From: Gadus chalcogrammus
Taxonomy: Eukaryota; Chordata; Actinopteri; Gadiformes; Gadidae
Reading direction: 5' to 3'
NCBI RefSeq assembly: GCF_026213295.1
Contig: NC_079412.1
Span: 20,652,996-20,716,995, forward strand
Length of the DNA stretch: 64,000 nt
Shown here: in pieces, positions 25,184 to 49,019 of the stretch
How the letters are laid out: the number at the start of each line of letters is the position of its first letter
Position numbering within the stretch: the stretch's first letter is position 1
Notes under the pieces: generated by a model
Seen by the model: the letters and a program-made list of their open reading frames with translations, nothing else
Databases searched by the model: none
What the model was told of the DNA's origin: nothing
Translations under genes and position numbers: made by a program

Positions 25184-25678
25184 GATGAAAGTGAGCGCGC
25201 TAAAGAGAGAGTGGAGGAGGAGGAGGACCAAGAGGAGATCCAGCGAGAGGCCTCTTCCCTTGGGCCAGACGCTGTGGGCACCCCCCAGCCTGTCAGAGCC
25301 CTCATCCAGGGAGAGAGGGGCTACTCCTCTGCAGTGAAGTACAAGATAACAGCCACTCCTGGGGGCGGTCAGAGCCAGCAGAGGGGGCGTTTCCGGGTCG
25401 ACGGCCAGGAGGTGCGCTTCTTCACCCCCGTGAGACGCTCGGTGAGGATCGAGAGGGCCTCCCTGGGCTACCCGGCCTACCTCCGCGAGCAGGACCCGTG
25501 CGTGGCCTCCTACGACGACCTCCTGGCCGAGGACGAGCCGGAGGGGAGTGGGGAGCGGCAGGAGGCGAGCGGCGGAGTGTCTCACCAGTGCACCGCTACG
25601 CCCGTCTACGTTTACCGAGAGAACGAGGCCCTCCAGGACCAGGTGAAGGTGCAGTTGGTCTACGACGACGACGAGTGA
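25184..25678 (+). pseudogene. CKAP2/CKAP2L-like C-terminal fragment (probable retrocopy)
   Basis: An open frame of about 165 codons ends in TGA (25,676-25,678). It contains 'AVKYKITATP', 'EVRFFTPVRRSVRIER', 'DPCVASYDDLL' and a final 'PVYVYRENEALQDQVKVQLV'. The order matches the C-terminal domain of cytoskeleton-associated protein 2 and its paralogue, microtubule- and spindle-associated proteins. It is GC-rich against AT-rich surroundings. No intron interrupts it, and it starts abruptly at the insertion edge, so the N-terminal two thirds are missing. It is most likely a 5'-truncated processed copy carried in by a LINE. Function as a protein is unlikely but cannot be excluded, since no stop is present in the retained part. 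Confidence 0.75.
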
Positions 25679-26200
25679 GCTCGGCAGCATTCGAGTGAGG
25701 GCGGGGTTGAGTCGGCTTGATCCTTCACACGATCCTTCACAGAAACTCACACTCCTATCTATCCTTATGTCACGGGAGACATACAGGCCCTTGAAATTTT
25801 GCATTTTAACGAACTGAAAATTTTAAATATTTATATTTCTTGGTCACAATTACATGGTTCTAGAAATAACTTTGTAACTTAAAAAAAATAATAATTATAC
25901 CTGTGCTGGACATCGAATTCAAAAGCATGGGTTTTGTATGTGTGTGTGTATGTATTTTTCATGAAAAGGTTGTAAAGGCTCAGATTTTTCGCACATGACC
26001 CTCCTAGATTGTATTGAATGAGATTTGGTAGTGACAAAGATAAATGTCTTATTTCGTGATGCATATTTCATACTGTGCATATTGTATTTTACGTCATTTT
26101 TCACTCACTTCAAAAATAAATTAAAACTTCTCAAGGGACATATTTCAGAGGTTTTCACACCTGGTGCACATTGAGTATCAGTGTGCAGTTGTGCACACGT
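25679..26200. other. AT-rich tail after the CKAP2-like frame
   Basis: Non-coding. An A-rich run at 25,881-25,895 and 'aaaaataaattaaaac' at 26,112 could be the 3' UTR or tail of the retrocopy. Confidence 0.4.
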
Positions 26201-26281
26201 TAAACCAGACATCTCCACATACACTCTGGGAGACTTCGCCTAGATGGCAACATGGAACTGCATCCGGTCAACATTTTATCT

Positions 26282-27150
26282 TTAAGCTCTATCGAGGGCA
26301 AGTCTTGTAGCCCTGTTTTGTACAATTTGAAGTTTATTTAAGTCAGTCTTAGAGGCATAGCCCCAAATCAAGTCAAGATGGCATAATACTAATGTTTGAA
26401 CATCCTGTCTCCGTAGAGTAGCTGGTAAGCAGATGGCACATTTCCAGACCGTAGCAATGCTTCTACTCATCTTGGCAGCTATCTGCCTAACATGATCAGT
26501 CCAGGACAGTGTTAAAAATGGACAGTCCTAAAAGCTTTAACTTACTCTCCTGCTTGACTGGCTTGACTGACATCGTTCGAGAAATCTCCCGAACCTCCCG
26601 GTGGCCAGTCCGCCCCTGGCCTTGATCCAAAGACGGTTCTGACAGTTTTTGATAGGTTTAAAACAAAAAGTCTATATGCTGTAACCCACTTGACCACTGC
26701 ATTCAGATCTTGTGACAGAGCGGACTTAAGTTTACAGCATGTAGATGCAGAATAGTACAGTGTAGAATCGTCAGCATATAGAACCATAGTGGACTTTTGA
26801 ATAACGAGAACGAGATCATTCGTAAAAATTGAAAATAAAAGCGGACCCATACAACTTCCTTGCGGCAAACCACAGTCAAGGTTAATGCTATTGGACAGAG
26901 TACCATTCAAGAGAACCCGCTGGGATCTGAATGATAAGTAATTCTCAAATCAAGAGATTGCCATGGGTCCAAAACCATAGTGTGTACGTTTTTCAATCAA
27001 CAACTTGTGGTCAATAAGGTAAAATGCAGCGCCGAAGTCAAACATGACGGCACCAGATAACAAAGAATTGTCAATCCCCCTTAACCAATCATCAGTCATT
27101 TTTACCAAGGCTGTGCATGTGGAATGACTCTCTGTAGGCATGTTGTGCAT
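26282..27150 (-). pseudogene. LINE reverse transcriptase fragments
   Basis: Read from 27,150 downward, there is 'GAVMFDFGAAFYLIDHKLL' (RT motif A region), then 'LPQGSCMGPLLFSIFTNDL' and the catalytic 'YADDSTLYYSA' (26,910-26,542), then 'SKTDLNKLQIVQNRATRLAL' (26,470-26,282). The order is that of jockey-superfamily LINEs (CR1/L2/Rex1 type). Frames are broken and a short hAT-end-like piece ('ccagtccgcccctgg') sits at 26,606. Not functional. Confidence 0.85.
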
Positions 27151-27339
27151 GCGGAGAGGGAGGAGGAGAGAGGGAGGGGGAGGAGGAGGAGAGCAGCGGC
27201 GCCCGGGGCGAGAGCGAGAGGGCGTTCGACAACAGGTGAGAGAGTGGGGAGCTTGTGCTGGATTACTGTCGGTTGTAACAGGGCTTCACTCCACCAATTA
27301 CAATTATGGCAATTAAGTCACTTTTGTCCAGTCGCGACC

Positions 27340-27532
27340 GGTTAATACCCACATTGACTCACCGACGGCCGAGTCACCACGCAAGGCGTCAGCCAGCTCG
27401 TCAGGAGCTGTCAGGGTTAAGTGTCTTGCTCAGGGACACGTCTACACTCAGCTAGGAGGAGCTGGGGATCAAACTAGCAACCTTTTGGTTACAAGACAAC
27501 CGCTCTCTACCTCCTGAGCTAATTCTTCCAGA
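27340..27532 (-). mobile_element. tRNA-derived SINE
   Basis: On the minus strand, 'tagctcaggaggtagag' (A-box-like) and 'gttgctagtttgatcccc' (B-box-like) are spaced as in a Pol III promoter. 'gagcaagacacttaac' follows, a sequence common in fish SINEs. Confidence 0.6.
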
Positions 27533-27589
27533 CAGAGAGACCAGGCTGGAGGCGTTGGGGAACGGTTTATTGTAGAGGTTCAGAGTGTT

Positions 27590-27885
27590 TAAATGTGGTC
27601 GATAGGGTTTACATGTTTAAATGTGGTCGATAGTGTTTATATATGGTCGATAGGGTTTACATGTGGTCCATAGTGTTTAAATGTGGTCCATAGTGTTTAA
27701 ATGTGGGCGATAGTGTTTAAATGTGGGCGATAGTGTTTAAATGTGGTCGATAGGGTTTACGTGTGGTCCATAGTGTTTAAATGTGGGTGATAATGTTTAA
27801 ATGTGGGCGATGGTGTTTACATGTGGTCGATATTGTTTAAATGTGATCGATAGTGTTTAAATATGGTCGATAGTGTTTAAATGTT
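27590..27885. repeat. Minisatellite, 20-bp unit 'atgtggtcgatagtgtttaa'
   Basis: About 14 imperfect copies in tandem, differing at single bases (gtcg/gtcc/ggcg). Confidence 0.9.
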
Positions 27886-28059
27886 CTTTTCCCTCACTCT
27901 CCACCTCATCCCTAACTCTCCACCTCAAGCTGGTGTGTAGTGAGCGTTCTGGCACCGATTGGCTGCCGTGCATCACCCAAGTGGGTGCTACATATTGGTG
28001 GTGGTTAGTGAGGTCCCCCCTTCACTTTAGGCGTCTTTGAGTGTTATTAATTATTATTC

Positions 28060-28200
28060 TTCTTCATGTTTAACCTCTGTTTTCCTTTTATTCCTAGTCT
28101 GTTTTACATAGTTTTGAAGGATGACTATATGCTCTGTAAGGTGACCTTGGGTGTCTTGAAAGGCGCCTCTAAATTAAATGTATTATTATTATTATATTAT
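28060..28200 (+). mobile_element. L2-like LINE 3' tail
   Basis: 'gctctgtaaggtgaccttgg' and 'aggcgcctctaaattaaatg', then (ATT)n. The same tail is at 47,062-47,140 in the other orientation. It forms the right edge of the 3-kb insertion. 'atatg' adjoins both edges and may be a target duplication. Confidence 0.75.
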
Positions 28201-28547
28201 TATATGATACCTCCACCACTGCGACGTGGCAACAATTCTCCAAATCCATATGGGGGGGATGCTTGTGGACAGTAGGGGTGTATACTCGATATATAAATAG
28301 GAAGCAAACTCATCTCACAAATGAGTAATGACATCTCACAAATATTTATTTAATAAATTGTTTCAATTTATAATAATCCAAAATCCAATGGCAAAACCCG
28401 TTGGCTTTTTGTCGAAGGAATCCAGGGCGACGCTCACTTCCGGGTTGGCCAACATACGTCATCCCTCCACCACTCTACTGTAAAAACACAAGTTCAAGTT
28501 GAATGAGAATAATAATAATAATAATTCTGCCATAGTATTTATTTAAG

Positions 28548-28565
28548 GGGGGGGGGGGGGGGGGG
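28548..28565. repeat. Poly-G run
   Basis: Eighteen consecutive G; in the left arm the matching place (16,328-16,337) has only a short C run interrupted by CT. Confidence 0.9.
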
Positions 28566-28947
28566 AGATAAAAGTATTTTGGCCATTTGTATTGTTGATC
28601 AGCAGAGAAATAATTTGTCCGCAAAGACGGTGACGTCGCTTAGCAACGGTAGACGCTGGGGTAGACAAGTCACCGGACTACTACCCATGCAAGTGAACGG
28701 AGCGTTCCACGGCATTGAGAAGATCCGTGTAATAAAGGCCTATAATATTTCTGTTTATGGCATAGATTTCTCCTCAGATTAGGCCAATAAACCCATGGTA
28801 AAATAAAAATAAAAACCCGGCCCGAGTATAGTGGTGGGAAATATCGGCCCGCGTCGGGCTCGGGCTCGGGCAGAGAATCTAAACACTGACTGGAACTACT
28901 TAGCAGGTGTCTGTAGGGCTATATCAGGAGTTAATGCACGCACTGCA

Positions 28948-29713
28948 GCTGTCACGTTAAAATTGTACCGGGGGCGAAAATTGTACCGGCCTATGTCATC
29001 GTTTGTTTACATCCTGACAACCTGCCCTGCAACAGACGACGCGATGCAGAAAACATGTTTCCAAACGACGAAATAACATAATACAGATAGCGGATCGCTA
29101 TCTGTATTATGATAGATAGTGATAACACTTGTTTTTACTTTATATTTGTATTGTATTTAATTGTTTAATCGAAACAATAAAAAAAATTGCCCGCGAAACG
29201 GGCGATCGCGTCAAATGACAAATGTTTTGCCCGCGAAACGGGCGATCGCGTCAAATGACGTAGGAGGGTTCTTGAAACATAATACCGATAACGGATCGCT
29301 AGAAAACACTTGTTTTTACTTTATATTTGCATTGTATTGAATTGTTTAATCGAATTTAGCTAGTAAACTGAGTGTTTTAAGCAGGTTTCATAGTCTAGAA
29401 TGTTCAAGAACCTTCCTACGTGATTTGACGCGTCATTTGACGCGATCGCCCGTTTCGCGGGCAATTTTCTTTATTGTTTCGATTAAACAATTAAATACAA
29501 TACAAATATAAAGTAAAAACAAGTGTTATCGCTATCTATCATAATTCAGATAGCGATCCGCTATCTGTATTATGTTATTTCGTCGTTTGGAAACATGTTT
29601 TCTGCATCGCGTCGTCTGTTGCAGGGCAGGTTGTCAGGTTGTCAGGATGTAAACAAACGATGACGTAGGCCGGTACAATTTTCGCCCCCGGTACAATTTT
29701 AACGTGACACAGC
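28948..29713. mobile_element. Second foldback element, right arm only
   Basis: The ends GCTGTCACGTTAAAATTG and CAATTTTAACGTGACACAGC are inverted. The arms continue inward through 'ggcgaaaattgtaccgg', 'gacgacgcgatgcagaaaac', 'acataatacagatagcggat' and 'cccgcgaaacgggcgatcgc' on both sides of a core near 29,340-29,390. The left arm of the giant element has an empty site ('cgcacttaagccaatcag', about 15,955). Length is about 766 bp. No coding frame. The target duplication is unclear. Confidence 0.8.
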
Positions 29714-31752
29714 CAATCAGAATCAGAGTATTCCCCCAGACCGTGGTCTAAACAATATTATTCACGAGTTATAAACAACCCCTACACATCAATATTAATG
29801 ATAACCCTGAGGAAATTGCCATAAGTGAGAGACACAATTTCGCACGTTGAGCACACAGTTGTGTGACTCGTTTATTTAGTAAGAGAGTAACAGGAAATCA
29901 AAACGTGCTGAAGGTAAACAAATCCCGCATGGGCTCTGACGTCAAGAGACACTCGTAATCCTTAAAAGGGACATCGATCCCTGAACCACCAAGACAGTAA
30001 ACGACATGCCTAACACAATTGAAAGAACAACACACAACAAAATACTGTGGGTGAATTATGTTACACTCACTACAACCCATTAAATACGGTATGATTTCTA
30101 GATGTCATGGCAACGTCCGCTCGCGACACTGGACTTGCGATCGAGGCATCGACGCGGACGTTCATTCACATAGCCAAAAACAAGAGAATAGATGGCTAGA
30201 TAAAATAAACATCCAGACATACAATTCTAAAAAGAACAGATGAAGCAGCTACCCTTTTTTCCTTCGCGGTTTGCCTACAGAGCAGCGCACCTGCATTTAA
30301 TATAGGCCTATCCGTGTATTGTCACAATTTCTCAGTATCAAAGGTGAAAGTAGAAACGGGTGGCCAAAAGCTGTCATATTGTTAGTTATCACAGACAATT
30401 TTAAGTAGAAACGGGTGGCCAAAAGCTGTCATTTGTTAGTTATCACAGACAATTTTCAACAATGAATGATCTGTACGGAGCTCCATAAGGGACATTAGGG
30501 AGAACGCTCCCGGACAGAACCTTAGTTTGGAAGTCATGCTTAGTGACACGACAAATAGCCTACTTCCAATTGAAATACAACATTTTGAAAATAGGCCTAC
30601 GTGTCCCTGATCACGTTTCAATAGATTAAATAACGTGACAGTGTCACGTATTTTCGTGAGACCATACCCGTACTTCCATGAGTATACTTAAAGGAAGTAT
30701 ACTATCCGCACTATCTACTACGTTATTTTTTCAGATGTGAGTGCTGTTCCAAATCGAGTACTCCGTGGTGCACTAACCGGAAATTACGATCATGACTGCC
30801 GCCGTGGCTACTCCCCCGCAATAAACATCCCGCTTTGAACGGTGAACTCTTTACGCCTAGCAGCTATAAGAACTATAAAAACTACAAAAGGACTCTATTA
30901 ATGCAGGCTATGTGGAAAATGCGCCAGACTTTGGCTCAGCCTGGCTCCGCCTCTTCCGCTACGTAGCTAAGATGGCTGCCGTTGAGTACGGGGAGTGTCC
31001 TTCGATCCACACTTCAGGATTAGCCCGTTTTGAGTACGGCATCCGGGTCCTTGAAGTATACTTCTTTTCGCCGGATCTTACTCACATTTTGGCTAGTAAG
31101 TACGGACAGTACGGGTATTGGAACACGGCACAGGTTCGAGCGTGTGCATCGGTTGAATTGCGTGTGTCTCACGCCGAATGCATGAGACATGAGAGCCCTG
31201 TACTTACGTGACACAAACCAGCACCGCAAACGTTCTCTCCCGCTTGAGATGACGTCTTTCTTTATAGGTTCATGGGTCTGATTCGCCGATTTCCCATGCT
31301 GATATCCCCGAAGATTCTCGGGCATCTTCGACAATTTGGCTATAGATTGTCTCATTACACGCTAAATAATATAATTATAGCCTAATTATATATATAGCCT
31401 ATACATATATATAGGCAATATATATAATTAGGCAATATATATATATATATACATATAGCATTTTTGGTTTTGGCATAAACATAACTAGGGTGCACTGTAC
31501 TATCTGCGCACACCCTTTCTGAAGCCTCTCTCTTGCTCTCTCTCTCTCTCTGTCCCTCCCTCTCTCTCCTTCTCTCTCTCTCGTACCGTTTTGTGGAGCA
31601 CGTTAATTGTCTTAGAACACTCCCATTCAGAATGCATTGGTTGACATTTCGTTCTGTGTAACACGCAAAAAGTCGGACTATCGTGCTCTGGAACACGCTT
31701 CAATAGATTAACGTTCGTGCGCAGGAGCACGCAATCGCGTGATACCGGGTTG

Positions 31753-32280
31753 AGCCTACCTATGTGGCTAGGTATGGGGATAGGTGTATAGCAAGCCCTT
31801 AGTATCGTGCTCCGCCTTTGAGAAAATGAAAGCGCAGACGGGCTGATTTGGAGATTTCCCCGTATATCGTCGTAAGGGGAAAGGTTACCTCCCCTTTCTC
31901 TGCTTTGCTCGCCCAGAGAATCTGGCCCGCCCATGAGACAATGAGCCACGACCGTGCGAGCGCCACATCAGGTATGTGTGTGATTAAACACACTGTAATG
32001 CAAGTGCTGTGCACTTCTTTGTTATTAGGTTAACTTGGATAATTTGGATGCTGTTGGTGTTATGGCGCATAACACGCAATATAATAACACAAGCTTGAGT
32101 AAAGACGCAAAGTGGGGGTATTCTCGGCCACGGTGGATACGGAATCTGGGGAAAGGAACTTTGGCTTTGCCTCCCTGAAGTCAAGACTGAACCGTGACAT
32201 GGAGGAGAAAGGGATTGTTGCCGTTTGCGGACTCCGGGAGTCCGCAAACGGCAACTGTTTATTTCACCCTTATTTATTTT
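31753..32280 (+). repeat. Teleost dispersed repeat, right half, with perfect hairpin
   Basis: It continues the repeat interrupted at 13,921: 'cctttgagaaaatgaaagcg' and 'cctcccctttctctgctttg'. At 32,217-32,255, GTTGCCGTTTGCGGACTCC and its exact complement form a 19-bp stem with one loop base. Related pieces lie in NLR introns at 35,860, 36,800 and 52,700, where this hairpin is not complete. Confidence 0.65.
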
Positions 32281-33668
<1,388 letters not shown>

Positions 33669-33848
33669 TGGGGAATATATGAATGTGCACCTGTGCATTC
33701 ATATAAGTGTGTGTTTGTATGTGTATTCATATATGTTTGTGTAGTGTATGTATTCATATATGTGTGTGTATAGTTAGGTGTGTTATAGAAATGTGTTAGT
33801 CTGTTTGCCTGTGTATGTGTGGGTTGATATATGCATGTGTGTGTTTGG

Positions 33849-45149
<11,301 letters not shown>

Positions 45150-45359
45150 AGCAGACTGGAGACCTGGACACAAACACTACTACATATTCTTTCTACTGAC
45201 AGTCAGTGATTGTTTATTCGCTGATTTTCTAGGAGCTTCTTATTGCCGGTCACAGGGGGCTGTTGTCTCCGTTTAATTTGGTCGAGAGGCAGGGTGGTCT
45301 TTCCTAGAAGAGATTCATAGCCCCTCTCATTCTCAATGAGGAAGAGGATTCACAGATGA

Positions 45360-46660
45360 CGTATCTAATAACTGTTCATCATTCAACACAGAATGCCTTA
45401 TAGGGCTTCAAATGTGTCTGAGCAAGATCAATTTTACCGTGCGGATATCATACATACTAATCCCTATGCTGGTTATGCCACTTTGAAGGCATGTCCATAT
45501 ATGGACTTCCTCATGTTGTATGACATCACAAGCAGATCTTTGATGCAGGACCACAGAGAAGAAGACCCAGGTCAAGATCACGTTTAAACACCTTCACTAA
45601 CCAAGATGGCCATCTTCCTGTCTAAATATTATAATCATAGTATCGCACGTCAAATATAACAACTGTTCATTCTATCCTAAGTACCTTTAAAATCATGCAA
45701 GGACACTTGAGATTTAGGACAAATCCTAATAAGGAAGAAAAAGAAATAGAAGTTCTTTAACCTAAACCGCTGACTCTATGATGAAAGATTCTGGGTTTCG
45801 ATCCCCAATGTACACAGTCTAACCTGAGCCGTATCTCGCAAGAATCAAGTAAATTATTCAACAATAATTTTGACCAATTACTTAGCATCCATACATTTAC
45901 TAACGTTTTTAAAGTGTTTTTAAAGAAAACTAACCGTCAACCTTTTGATAAGATTCAAAGTTATGTATATTCATGATATATCACAAAGTAAAGTCCAGTA
46001 CCTTAGCCTTCTTCCTGCTGTGATAAAGTGCACCAAACCAAACCCTCTGACTCAGTAAGGAAATTATGGTGTGAACTTACCAGTTGTACCACTTCCCCTC
46101 CCAGTTCATACTCCTCCCAGACTTACGTCTTATACGCTGTTGTTCCGTGACCTGACTCAGTGATCAAGCATAATTGCTTTATTAAAATACGAACAATGGA
46201 CAGAGAGCTGTGATGTGTAGAAACTCAGAGAAAAACAAAGCGACACTTAATTGCTCAATCAGCCTGTAGACATGTCACTGATGCAGCTCATTATTTACAG
46301 TAGCACATCAATACTGTGTTATCACTGAAGAGGCTAATAAACATAACGAATAGAAACACATGAAGTAGAATATGCGTTCTCTTCTCCGTTTCTACTGAAC
46401 GCCTCCATGTAGAATCCTCCTCCAAGCTTTAAAGAAAGATTTACATTTTGATTACGTGAACACTTTATTTGCTTCAGTACTATGAATATTCAAATCAGTA
46501 TCGAAACAATGTCACCTGTGAAACAGAGGACGTGATGAAGGATGAGTCCCAACACGGTTCACCAGACGATTACACACACACACGTTCTGGTTTCATGAAC
46601 ACAACAGCACAACCGGTTCCCTCTGAAATGAAACGACAAGATGCAATCAATTAACAACAA
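45360..46660. other. Upstream block of gene A (copy 3)
   Basis: The least disturbed of the three copies. A tRNA-like B-box 'gggtttcgatccccaatg' at 45,812 may be from an old SINE. No promoter motif can be assigned with confidence. Confidence 0.55.
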
Positions 46661-46774
46661 CCCACAGCGTGTGCAATAATTCTGCAGCACGGCTGAATTT
46701 GGGGAAATAGACTTCAGAAACAGTATTAGGGGACCACCAAAACCTATATAAAAGGATCCAAAAAGGAGCATGTC

Positions 46775-47045
46775 ATGGGATCTTTAATTCTCAGGGGAAA
46801 ATGCAGTATTATCCCTCCTAACCCATCATGTGCATCAACGGACAAGCCCCCCCCCCCCCCCTACCTCCAGGAGCTCCTCACACCCCAGACCACCTCACGC
46901 ACCCTTCGCTCTGCATCAGCACACACCCTCAGACCACCTCAGACCAAGCTCCGCACCCTGGGAGAACGGGCTTTCTCCGCTGCTGCCCCAAGACTATGGA
47001 ACGCCCTCCCTGACCACCTGAAGGTCCCACAGACTGCAGCTGTTT
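46775..47045 (+). pseudogene. LINE C-terminal fragment
   Basis: Contains 'LGERAFSAAAPRLWNALPDH' and 'LKVPQTAAVFKRNL', the conserved end of L2/Rex-type LINE ORF2. It is interrupted by a poly-C run (46,847-46,861) and abuts an oppositely oriented L2 tail at 47,059. Confidence 0.8.
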
Positions 47046-47061
47046 TTAAAAGAAACCTTAA

Positions 47062-48050
47062 TAATAATAATAATAATAATACATTTAATTTAGAGGCGCC
47101 TTTCAAGACACCCAAGGTCACCTTACAGAGCATATAGTCATCATACATTTTTAAAAAAAAACAAGACATTGTGGAAAAAATAAATAAATAAACATAAGCA
47201 ATAAGAAATAAAAAAAAACAAAAAAACAAACAATCAAAACAGTGATAAGTTAGACGTTGTGTGCGAGTTTGAACAGGTGACTTTTGAGTTGTGACTTGAA
47301 GGTTGTAATGGTGTCTGACTGTTTTATGTGTGGGGGGAGGGAGTTCCAGAGCCTGGGTGCTGAACAGCTGAATGACCGGGCACCCATTGTAGTGAGTCGT
47401 GATGTGGGGATACATAGTAGTCCAGCAGAGGTTGAGCGGAGGGAGCGGGAGGGAGTGTATTCTTGGAGGAGGTCGCAGAGATAACTGGGGGCTAGGTTGT
47501 GGAGAGCTTTGTAGGTGAGGAGTAGGGTTTTGTATTGGATGCGGTAGTGTACTGGGAGCCAGTGAAGTTGAATGAGGACAGGGGTGATGTGGTCAGATGA
47601 TTTGGTGCGGGTGATGATCCGGGCGGCTGAGTTCTGAATGATCTGCAGTCTGTTGATGAGTTTGGTGGGGAGTCCGGTGAGGAGGGCGTTGCAGTAGTCT
47701 ATGCGTGATGTGACAAATGAGTGAACTAGGATTTCAGTGCTGGATTGGGTCAGTGATGGGCGGAGTCTGGCGATGTTGCGGAGGTGGAAGAATGCAGTCC
47801 GGGTGATGTTGTGAATATGGGGTGCGAATGAGAGGGTGTTGTCCAGGATGACGCCGAGGCTCTTGACTTTGGAGGAGAAGGGTACTGGGAATCCATCGAT
47901 AATTATGAGTGGAGCTGGGGTGTGTTGTGATTTAGTGAGGGTGGATTTGACTTGACTTTGGAGGAGAAGGGTACTGGGAATCCATCGATAATTATGAGTG
48001 GAGCTGGGGTGTGTTGTGATTTAGTGAGGGTGGATTTGGATCCGATGAGC
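47062..48050 (-). pseudogene. L2-like LINE 3' part with 89-bp tandem duplication
   Basis: On the minus strand: 'KVKSLGVILDNTLSFAPHIH', 'RIDYCNALLTGLPTKLINRL', 'QNSAARIITRTKSSDHITPV', 'HWLPVHYRIQYKTLLLTYKA' and 'SAPRLWNSLPPHIKQS', then the tail with (TTA)n. This is the RT-to-C-terminus part of an L2-type ORF2. An 89-bp tandem duplication (47,862-47,950 and 47,951-48,039) shifts the frame. Confidence 0.88.
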
Positions 48051-48059
48051 AGGGCCTCG

Positions 48060-48245
48060 GTCTTGTTTCCATTCCATTTTCCACCTTAAGACTTATCTTT
48101 TTAAAAAAGCCTTTTGCTAATTTCTCTTTTACTGTGTGTGTATTATATTTTTTAACAACCCTTTTTTCTCTCTTAAACTCTGTAGCACTTTGAGATTTTC
48201 GAATGTGAAGTGCTCTACAAATAAAATGTATTATTATTATTATTG
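48060..48245 (+). mobile_element. L2/CR1-like 3' tail
   Basis: 'tagcactttgagattttcga', 'aagtgctctacaaataaaat' and (ATT)n. Confidence 0.7.
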
Positions 48246-48559
48246 CATTCATAACGATTTGTCATTAAAATTGGTTTTAATAACATTTCTAGCTTGAAAT
48301 GTGCCTTTCTTTTCATAATCTTGTCATCATCACTCAACAACAGTAATAGTCCATATACACTGAGCATGAATACCTGACATATGAGTGAGTCATGGCCTCG
48401 GCGGCCCACAGGGGGGCGCTGTTCTGTCTGGAGCACCTAGTGTCTGTTTGCTGAGCTGGGAAGATGAAATAAAATGGAAAAACATATGCCTGGTCTTCAA
48501 AATTCTGCATAACACAACCTCCTCCTTTAAACTCCTTCATAATCCAACGTAACAGCAGC

Positions 48560-48770
48560 ACTCAGATCACAAGAAGTACCACACAAGGTGACCTTCTAAT
48601 CCCATTTAGCAAAAGCACATTTGGTCAACAATCATTTTCTGTTAGAGCAAATCAGAATTGGAATTCACTGCCTACCACTATCAAAGATATACATACACAC
48701 TCCCCCTTACAGCACACCTTTAAACATGGCTGTCCGTCAACTATAACTGCACACATTAATCTCTGTCAGA
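48560..48770 (+). pseudogene. LINE C-terminal fragment
   Basis: Frame 'LLIPFSKSTFGQQSFSVRAN' and 'QNWNSLPTTIKDI' resembles the end of fish LINE ORF2 ('GQ-SF--RA---WN-LP'). The sequence up to about 49,010 may be its 3' UTR. Confidence 0.6.
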
Positions 48771-49019
48771 GGTGATGTGTCTGTTGTGTTCTGATGTGAC
48801 AGTCATTGTTGCCACCGCAACATCTCTGCTACCTGCCTGCATGTTCTGTCTTGTATGTACTTTCAATGTGACCTCTGTGGCCTCTTTTCTCTTGTCTCCT
48901 GTGTATTGTTTTTGTTGCACGAACTGCCTTGAAGTCTCTCCCATCATCTGTGCTTGTTTGTTTGTTCTTGCTCCAATTGTGTGCAATGTGTTTGTTTGCA
49001 AAATAGGCTAAAGCTGCTC

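Larger units (their letters stand above)
13922..31752. mobile_element. Giant foldback element, ~17.8 kb, arms ~5.8 kb
   Basis: The left end CAACCCGGTATCACGCG is matched in reverse complement at the right end (...ATACCGGGTTG). The inverted match continues from 13,922 to 19,768 on the left and from 31,752 down to 22,011 on the right; sampled stretches look about 95-97% identical. AGCCTAC(C) stands directly outside both ends, a 7-8 bp target duplication within an older teleost repeat. The arms show no convincing transposase gene, so the element appears non-autonomous. The right arm is longer because of later insertions (25.18-28.20 kb and 28.95-29.71 kb). Its superfamily is unknown: 7-8 bp duplications occur in hAT, P and KDZ-type elements. 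A segmental inverted duplication is an alternative, but the duplication and precise ends favour transposition. Confidence 0.8.
22011..31752 (-). repeat. Right arm of the giant element
   Basis: Reverse complement of 13,922-19,768 with extra material: 24,737-25,126 (about 390 bp absent from the left arm), 25,180-28,200 (composite insertion) and 28,948-29,713 (foldback). At 22,825-22,903 hairpins replace 360 bp of the left arm. No gene of its own is supported. Confidence 0.85.

Noticed and set aside
25163..25804. Minus-strand open frame of 213 codons over the CKAP2-like fragment
   Set aside because: The plus frame has clear CKAP2 motifs; the minus frame is the shadow expected in GC-rich coding DNA.
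13922..31752. CRISPR-like or viral genome explanation for the giant palindrome
   Set aside because: No repeat-spacer pattern, no capsid, polymerase or transposase frames; content is LINE, SINE and non-coding arm sequence.
45812..45830. tRNA gene suggested by 'gggtttcgatccccaatg'
   Set aside because: Only a B-box-like stretch; no acceptor stem or cloverleaf could be formed from the flanks.
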